In this document: positions 56,447 through 64,000 of the stretch, piece after piece | How positions within the stretch are numbered: the first letter of the stretch is position 1 | How the letters are laid out: the number at the start of each line of letters is the position of its first letter | NCBI GenBank assembly: GCA_964019055.1 | Contig: OZ025209.1 | Location: 1,120,197 to 1,184,196 of the forward strand | DNA length: 64,000 nucleotides | DNA from: Anthopleura xanthogrammica | Taxonomy: Eukaryota; Cnidaria; Anthozoa; Actiniaria; Actiniidae | Direction of reading: 5' to 3' | Notes under the pieces: model-generated | Told to the model about the DNA's origin: nothing | Database searches by the model: none | What the model saw: the letters and a program-made list of their open reading frames with translations, nothing else | Program-made: the position numbers and the translations under genes

Positions 56447-59400
56447 TTATGTCTCACTCAAGGAGCCATAGGTCTGCACCTGCATGGATGAATCATCAAT
56501 CAATCTTTGTCGAGTGGCTGCCGTACGGAAAGTTTTTCTCGTCCAACCATAAACAATGCTGTTAAGGAAGCCTTGTAATGGTGCTGTGAGAGCCTAAGAA
56601 TAATGAAAATAGAAATTAGGTGAAAGTTCCATGTCAATTCTATGTGGGTCAAGCAGGGATAATTTTTTGATCTTCTCTACTCTGCCCCTAGGAGCAAATC
56701 ATCAAGGAAACTAACCCTACGATGAAGGGGGGGGGGGGGGGGGAGGATTGATTTTATTAATGATGATAATAATGAATAATAGATATCAATACCTGAATGA
56801 TATATGGTCTGTCACACATGGCCGAAGATTTGTTGAAGATCTTGTTTAGGTCTATACAAGCAATCACAAAAGCTGGGGGAAAATAATAAAATATAAAGCA
56901 ACATTCTATAAATAACAATATCCAAGCTTCAATCATGTTGTACAGCAAAAATACAGTGTGGGGTTCCTGTGGCTTTACCACAGGAAGCCCATTCCAGATG
57001 GGTGTAATGGATTGTAATCACACAACATACCTGGGAACCAACAGATAATAAATACAAGTATGAATAGAACTATTCGTTTCCTCATGTCGGCCATGCTTTT
57101 ACGCTGCATTTTGGTATGATACCCTGAATGACATTATGGAATAAATATGTCTTAGTTGTGCATAAGGTTGGACTCTTGACTCCAGAGCCCTTTAAATTAT
57201 TATTATTATTATTATTATTATTAATATTTTTACTATCACTATCACTATATTAATAATATAGCACACCGTCGCATATTGGCAGAAAACAAGAAGTGTTAGG
57301 AAGCATGACAGGTAGCCAAGTGCTTCTCAACACTTTTCGAGTGTCCTGCCAATCAAGTGCTTTATAACTTCACTCAACACAGCAAGCAAGTTTTTTATTT
57401 CTTTTATAAAATACAAATTAGAGTAGCCGTTATTTTTGACACCAAAGAAGAAATAGAAAGTGAGCTTGTGTGCTGTGTGCTTTCATAATGCACATGAGTA
57501 CTCTCAGCCATGGCCAATCAGAAAGCAAGATTTTTAACAGTTATTCTATAAGTATAATTGTTGCTTGCATGTATACCTAAATGCATGAGTGTCTTTTTAT
57601 ATATTCTTTCTGTCATATAGTACAATATCTGAAGAAAAAATAGAACAAAAAATTAGATTCTGTATCATTAATAATTTTTTGTGTAGTGACCAGGCTCTAC
57701 ATACTCACCAGTAATAATAGAATGGAAAGTGCAAGAGAGAGAATCAACATAAGAGAATTATACATTGCCCATGGTTTCTGGAAAACATAATAATTGATAA
57801 TGAATGAACTGATGATTGAAATGGAAAATTAAAAAGTACATGCAGGATCTCCTATAAAAAGGAAGAGCCAGTCCCACTAACCCCAACAAACCATCTCCCC
57901 CCCTCCCCCCAAAATACTAGTTGCCAGTGGTAAGGGGATCAAAGCCATCCTATGACCCTTGTTGGATATAACCATATAACCATCAAAAACATTTGCATGG
58001 AAGAGAATGAGAGAATAGTGACTAACCTCTGTAGAATTTCTAGGTAACTTTGGATGATCAAAAAGAAACAGGCATCTAAGAGGTATAATTTCCAAGAAAT
58101 TAATAAATTATTAGTCAATATTAATAGTTATAATAAATTTCTAGGAAATTCATATAGCTTTTCAATTTTTAAGGGGACTCAATGGGGTATTCTTGGCAAG
58201 CTACTTTTCAACTTCATATCGCAAATGTCCGGATATCAACAATATTCATTGGAAAGAACAACTTTTCATGGTTTTAAGGAAAAGATACAATTTTCAAATT
58301 AGCAATTTTTTAACTGAAATTGGAATTAATAAAAATCTGTGGTGAACTTTTGGTGAGTTTGCTTTATTGCCCATTTTCTCTATTTTTTGACCTTAGAATG
58401 ACATACTTATCCTAAAATGGGTCAACAAAAATATAAATTTTTAAATCTTTATACTTGAAAAAAGTTTTATCAAGTCCAATTTCTCTTCATTTACATTACA
58501 ATAATTCTAAAAATATGCATATTAAAAAATACAATTTTTTACCTGGAACAGAACAAACTTTTTTTGGTTGTATCATCGCCAATGTTTGTGAACTTTACAA
58601 TAAGAGGAATGATAATGGCAACAGGAATTATCCTTAATGAAGGGAAAGGATAAAAAGAATTAATAAAAAGTTACAGTATGGAAGTGGTGTAAAGTTTGAA
58701 ACACTTAAACTTCTGCTCAAGATAGGCAATAGCAACAATGAGAATGACAATTTGTATTTTTTCTCTTAGATTTTTTCTGTGATAGTGAACATGGTTCATT
58801 GTGGTTTGGCTTGAATATAAACATCTGTTCATCATGCCTTAACACATAGTGTTGTTTATAACAAAGCTAAACCAGAATGCATGCATCATATTTAGTGAAC
58901 TCAGAAAATGCCTATGGCTATAAAGATAGTTATGATACTATAAATTCACCACTTTCCATACATTGGTTCACTGGTCAAAAACAAAGCTTTCAGTAGAGGC
59001 TAAAATAAGGTTCAAATTTGAATAATCCTTAGGAACTACCAGGAAGCCTCGATTGAATGCTTTGTCTGTGACCAGTGAACCAATGTATGGAAAATGTTTA
59101 ATAACACATCAATAAATTAATAAAATTATGTACATTACCAGCTGGCCAGGTAAAGTCCTCTGAATGTCCAGGTATAAAAATCATTGGTTGATACCTAGAA
59201 ATATATCAAAATATTTTTTTTATCTATTTTTATTATTACTATTATTTATTTCAACTAATTACATAACAGACATACATATACATAAATCACAAACAGAGAA
59301 AGAAATATCACAAGGATTCTAAAAATTTACAAATGCGATTAGCTAATTTTTATTTTTTTATTTTTTCACTATTTTATATTCTGACTATATTCTGTCCAAA

Positions 59401-62400
59401 AAAAGATCAAAACTAGCTCTGCATATGAAAAAGTATGAAAAAATTAGATCCAAATTTTAATTAATGACTAAATGTTGCCTGGTATCAGGGGGATGCAAAA
59501 GAACCACTGAAGCCATAAAGAAATAAATGCAGAATCAAGTTACAAAATTTACAAACTAGTTGGGAAGTATGGATGGTGCATGGTGAAAGCACTCGCCTCT
59601 CACCAATGCAACAAGGGTTAAATTCTTAAACTTGGTGTCATATGTGAGTAGAGCTGCTTGTTGGTTCTCTCCTGTGCTTTGAGGGTTTTTCTCCAGGTTC
59701 TCTGGATTCCCTCCCCCAATTTTTTTGTCAGGCCCTTTAGAACAGGGGTAGCTTTAAATGAAACTACTTACTGTCGTAAAAAGCAGATTATGAAGCTTGA
59801 AAGTTCTTTCCTTTAAACGTATGTAGACATTGATGCCATAATTCACAGTCAGAAAGAATGAGATGACAAAGAAAGTCTAAAAGTTAAAAAATGGGTTGAA
59901 TTAATTAATTATTGTTAAAAGCATAGAGACCATAGTTATATGCGTTTTTAAGAAACTATCATTATTATTATTAATAATCTAAAATAAGAGCACTAAGATC
60001 TATTCAATTATTCATTCATTTCTTCTTCCAAATCCTTGATTTTCCCTGTCTGTCCTTCCTTTTTCCTTCTATCTCTTTCTATTCTCACCTCTTTCTCTCT
60101 ACTTCTGTTCCACTTTTATTATCTTTCTACTCCCAGCCACTCAAATCTGGTTTCCTAACTCTCATCTCATAATTTTGCCAACTGTAGATACAGGGTTTGA
60201 AATAATGGCCGGTCAGTTGCCAGTCATGATGATCAGCGATTTGACAGGACAAGGTTCCAATTCTGGCCAGACGTTGTCCAATGACCAGCAGTTATTTCAA
60301 GCCCTTAGCTAGGTAGGTCTTATTGATGCTCGAAGATCAACTAAACATCACGTTGAACCTTGCTTATAGTTTAACAAATCAGGTAATCTATGGTTGACAT
60401 TTACATCAAAATTTACATGGATCAATACTCTACCTCTTCTATACAATTGAAATAGAAGCAGTCCACTGGTAACTTGTACATAGGGTTTGCAAACCATAAA
60501 ATAACTCCTATTACTGATGTCACAGCAAGTAAGAGATTCGCAACAGCCAAGTGAAATAATGGCTGCACCTAAAAAGAGAAATTTAACAAGTATCATTGAG
60601 CTATACTAGATATGTTTAGTTACAGTAATGTAATAATGAAACCCAGATGATATGGTAATAGCCGTGTTTATATATATGTTATGAAGTTAGAGATCTACAT
60701 GCACTGAGTATATATAATAGAATAATGAATCATGAACTCTCATTTACGATAAGCTCGGGAAAAAATTCTGAGCTTCAGATGGGAATCGAACCCATGACCT
60801 CCCATATTCCAGTTGGATGCTCTGACCATTGAGCTACTTGGAACTTTTAGTGGCGAGCAGGGTCGCTTGTGGGTTTTGACATGTGAACTGTAACCTACAG
60901 TTTCTACAATGTCTGAAGGCGATGTTACAGGAAACAATTGGCAATGGTGATTTTTTGTGCAACGCTGCGAAAAATTCGTCATTTTTAGTCGTGAGTCTTT
61001 GACTTCAGATCAAATTACGCAAAAAAATGGTTCCATCTGGCATGCTACATGATATAAACCTTTTGCACAATGGCGTATTGCGAAAAATCATCGTTGCAAA
61101 TAGTCTCATGTAATATCGCCTAGAAGTGTCTATAATATATTAATTAAAGTAATGATGGAATGACTAGTGACTTAGCTCAGAATGTTTCCCAAAGTTTATC
61201 GTAAGTGAGAGTTGATCATTCATTATTCTATTATTTATTCACCTCACTAGTCATTCCATCATTACTTTAATGAGTATATATAATCTCTAATCTTGTTGGA
61301 AATTATATTTTTTCAGATGACACAGACCATTAAATTAATCTGCATGAGCATGCATGGCTAGCTAAGCTTGTGTAAATATAGAAGCCGATTCAAAAACACC
61401 CACTCAGGGACAATAGAATCATGATACACCACTTCACTTTTGGTTTCCTTTCCTGCAATAGACCTCTTCAGCTTCCATAATGTTATTGTACATTTGTTTA
61501 ATACAATGGATTTAAATTTGTACTTACTTCAGGACTATTAACAATTTTTTTCCACATAGAATATAAAATTATCGAACCAGCCCCAAAAATGCTGAAAATA
61601 AAGAAAAGCAAAAACGAAGATTTGAAAATTATTGTTTTCTGACCTGATCATAAATGGAGGGAAAATTGGGGTTTCATACTAATTAACAATTAGTCCTCGA
61701 GTCCGAATGGTCTACGAGTCAATAGCCCATGAGGCCGAAGGGGCTATTGACTCGTAGGCCATGAGGGCGAGAGGTCTAATTGTTTTAGTAAAAACCTACT
61801 AATCGGTCCAATAAAAGGATGCAAAAAGTTTTGGATTTTGCTTTAAATATATATTTTTTGGTTTTCAAAACCGGCACTTTTCGCTACTAGAGGTCTATCA
61901 CTAATAGACCCCTAGTAGCTCAGCCAATCACAGGGCTCGATTGGTGATAGACCATTAGTAGGTTTTTTCTAATAAAATATATCTTAGATAAAGCAGTACA
62001 AGGCAATATATACCTCAGAATGGATGTACAGCAGTAGACAATGGCTGATATTTTGATCTGGAGGGAAAATTAGAAACTGAAATCAATAACAACACAATAA
62101 CAACTTTATTGTACCCATTGTACCCAGTAAATCATTTAAAGGTACTGGCTTTCAGAAAACCAGAAAGACTGAACATGCAGCCATTATACAAAAAACCATC
62201 ATGATCATAGCTGATATTACATCCGAGCCTTGAGCTTTTCACAGTCATAAAGAAACTGCACTAAATATAATGGACATGTGACAGCAATTCCAGGAAAACA
62301 AGGGATGTTTAATGAAAAAATCAGGAGATGTTCAGACTCCTGAATTTATTTAATTTGTACATAAGATTCTTTTTCGTTCGTGTTTTATTTTTCGAAGGAA

Positions 62401-62843
62401 ATGCCCTAAAAAAGAGAGATGGATATTTGAAAGAGAAAAATCTGCATTCTGAACACACTTTACGAAAGTGGAATCCCTAAAAGTGAACAATAAAGTTCAA
62501 AATGCGGTTTTACAAATTAAATGCTTTTCTCAACGTTTTACTGAAGATAAAATGATGCTTTCCTTTGAACCTTTTTAAACAGAAAAGACGAAGGAAGGCC
62601 GCTAAATGACGAAGGGCTTCAAGCCAAAAATATCAGTGACCAAATTTTTTTGCAAGCATAACAATCGTAGTGAAGCTTTCAGCTCAAAATTTCCAAGTTA
62701 CTCTGAAAAAATCAAGTCTGATACTTATTTTTAGGTGTACTTACTTTCGTCGTAGTAGAACAACATATATCACCTATCATAGACCCATTTTCTCCAACTT
62801 TAGTCATATTCGTCCACAACGTGTCCGCGAGAACGTCCGCCAT
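56447..62843 (-). CDS. Seven-transmembrane receptor-like protein, probably TMEM116-like (12 exons)
   Basis: Exons on the minus strand: 62843-62745, 62057-62014, 61591-61528, 60568-60434, 59876-59772, 59194-59139, 58632-58543, 58075-58027, 57777-57705, 57123-57031, 56872-56793 and 56593-56447. All use GT-AG, phases agree, and the sum is 344 residues. There is a short extracellular N-terminus with an NMT glycosylation site, TM1 (ISAIVYCCTSILS), TM2 (LFHLAVANLLLAVTSVIG), TM3 (TFFVISFFLTVNYGINVYI) and TM4 (WIIPVAIIIPLIV). A Cys-containing loop is followed by TM5 (NSLMLILSLALSILLLLV), TM6 (KRIVLFILVFIICWFPAFVI) and TM7 (LTAPLQGFLNSIVYGWTRK). The TM7 motif resembles TMEM116 and cAMP-receptor-like GPCRs; there is no DRY or NPxxY. 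Exon 9 needs the donor GTATGT; the nearer GTGAGT would break the frame. The ligand is unknown. Confidence 0.85.
58954..59092. mobile_element. 139-bp foldback in an intron of the 7TM gene
   Basis: TTCCATACATTGGTTCACTG and four further bases are mirrored exactly at 59069-59092; the pairing continues imperfectly inward (CAAAGC). Confidence 0.75.
59565..59745 (+). mobile_element. tRNA-type SINE copy, antisense in an intron of the 7TM gene
   Basis: The head has TGGTGCATGGTGAAAGCACTCG and AGGGTTAAATTC, decayed A and B boxes. The core GTGAGTAGAGCTGCTTGTTG, then GGTTCTCTCCTGTGCTTTGA matches the copy at 4973-5165 in reverse. Confidence 0.65.
60715..61272. mobile_element. Two interlocked foldbacks enclosing a tRNA-like SINE
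   Basis: AATAGAATAATGAAT and CTCTCATTTACGATAA (60715-60752) are mirrored at 61195-61232. A second, perfect 28-base pair (ATTAAAGTAATGATGGAATG and eight further bases) lies at 61142-61169 and 61245-61272. At 60765-60843 on the minus strand is a tRNA-like sequence: D-arm-like GCTCAATGGTCAGAGC and B-box GGGTTCGATTCCC. The anticodon stem does not pair, so it is a SINE head, not a tRNA gene. Confidence 0.7.
61687..61975. mobile_element. Two adjacent foldback elements in an intron of the 7TM gene
   Basis: The first (61687-61785) has AATTAG at one end, CTAATT at the other, and mirrored arms including GAGTCAATAGCCC. The second (61787-61975) has TTTAGTAAAAACCTACTAAT and its near-complement at the right end, with an internal TCTATCACTAATAGA hairpin. 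Confidence 0.7.
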
Positions 62844-64000
62844 CTTTGTTTACTTGGCCTCTGCAGTTGTCAGAATATCGTTTCCCTTACATAAATATGA
62901 CGATATGCGTTAGTTTTTGATTGGAAAAAAAAGAAGACGAAGAGATTGATAGCTATTGTTCGTATTGAGGTTGTTTTGGTAAGATTTCTGATGACACTTC
63001 GTCCATTTTATTTCGGTTTTCTGACGGATCACGTAATAATGACAGCCGCTAAGCAAGAAGGCTGGAACTGAAAGTTGGAACAAAGGGCCCACTTGAGACT
63101 GGACCAGAAGCGGTGTGGAAGGGGAGGGGCACAAAATGGCGGGAAACTGAATAATTTTGAGCTATTTCAGTATAAAGCTTAGACGTGTTTTAATCAAGCT
63201 ATAATACAATTAGATCATAAGCAAGGTCTTTTCCCCTTTGATGAAACATTTAGTTAGCCTTTGAGGTGTTTCTGTATAAATAAAACCTTTTATTCCGGTT
63301 CCACGTTTCATTGTTTAATCACGTGCCTGGTGTGTGACTAGAACCATTGCACAATCCAGTCTACGTCCCTGCCAGGGGTGGTGAGATCCTGTGAAGCCAA
63401 TCATGTTCTTTACGCTCAGTAGAATGAAATTGGAAGTCCCTTTTTGAACTAAAGTCGATTGCACTTCTGAGATAGCTCAAAATTTACTTTACCGACTGTT
63501 TCACACCCATACCTCTGCAACTTCCAGACCGGTTTCCATTTTTTCACGACATATCTACAATGCCACCACAGGTACCTGTAGCTACCTCAACTCAACTTTC
63601 ACAGACGACTGAGGCATGCTGGCGACAAACCTGTACAGTCTGCGATGCCGGCGACAAAGTTTAGTGACCCTGCAAAATTCCCTGCAAAGTGGGGTCTCGA
63701 AATATTTGATGTACCATATTTAGTGTGTCAAGTTAGGGGGAGGGGTTCACGAAATATTTTCCTTTGGGAATAGGGGTTCCCGAAAAAAAGGTGCATAGTA
63801 GTGCTGCTTGGAGAAAAAGAACGTATATCTATTTTCTCATCCATACCTCCCCTAGCTTCCTTCTCACATTCGTCACGCAACGTTTCTCTCCCCACTAGCG
63901 TTGCGTGACGATCCTAAGAGCGTCTGTGTAGGAGGCTATACTCCCTCCCCTCCGATAAATATTGAACGTTCTCCAAACGAAGGCCGAGAGACCCTTCCTC
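62844..64000. other. Upstream region of the 7TM gene; no further gene
   Basis: It includes the presumed promoter and 5' UTR of the minus-strand 7TM gene. A hairpin CGTCACGCAACG/CGTTGCGTGACG stands at 63874-63910. I see no coding exon. Confidence 0.4.

Noticed and set aside
60765..60843. Functional tRNA gene on the minus strand
   Set aside because: D-arm and B-box are present, but the anticodon stem does not pair and the acceptor ends do not match. It sits in a foldback and looks like a SINE head.

Overview
The window looks like a piece of a metazoan, most likely cnidarian (coral or sea anemone type), nuclear genome. It has GT-AG introns of a few hundred bases, animal multi-exon membrane-protein genes, many CR1/L2-like LINEs, a decayed BEL/Pao element, tRNA-headed SINEs and very many foldback (MITE-like) DNA elements in AT-rich DNA. 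The organism is inferred from this overall picture, not from a marker gene.

Layout. 1-4,250: gene-poor, with foldback elements. 4,464-12,172 (+): a nine-exon SLC22-type organic ion transporter whose exons join in frame to 531 codons; intron 3 carries about 3.2 kb of a 57-bp minisatellite. 12,200-16,170: repeats and a broken BEL/Pao retroelement on the minus strand. 16,175-25,330 and 42,150-48,560 (with a probable remnant at 34,400-35,270): a locally amplified lineage of large proteins on the minus strand. Two full-length copies (16,587-18,974 and 44,838-47,231) and one shortened chimeric copy (20,580-22,655) lie in shared repeated flanks. They are built from an internal repeat of about 255 residues; the full copies add a basic low-complexity stretch and a Gly/Ala-rich hydrophobic C-terminus. 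I recognise no known family, and this is the best candidate for something undescribed. 25,600-29,140 and 31,030-31,730: LINE fragments. 35,270-42,158: a LINE that entered one of the duplicated flanks and was itself split by a 3.28-kb TIR element. 48,690-49,308: a polyadenylated LINE 3' end. 49,935-50,623 (+): a two-exon LIAT1-like gene. 52,509-53,021 (+): a single-exon protein of unknown function. 56,447-62,843 (-): a twelve-exon 7TM receptor-like gene, probably TMEM116-like, 344 codons.

There is no operon-type functional link. The three conventional host genes (transporter, LIAT1-like, 7TM protein) appear independent. The amplified repeat-protein family, the repeats in its presumed 5' intron and the nested transposons together make a duplication-prone accessory block of about 32 kb. 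All statements on homology come from reading the sequence; no search was run.
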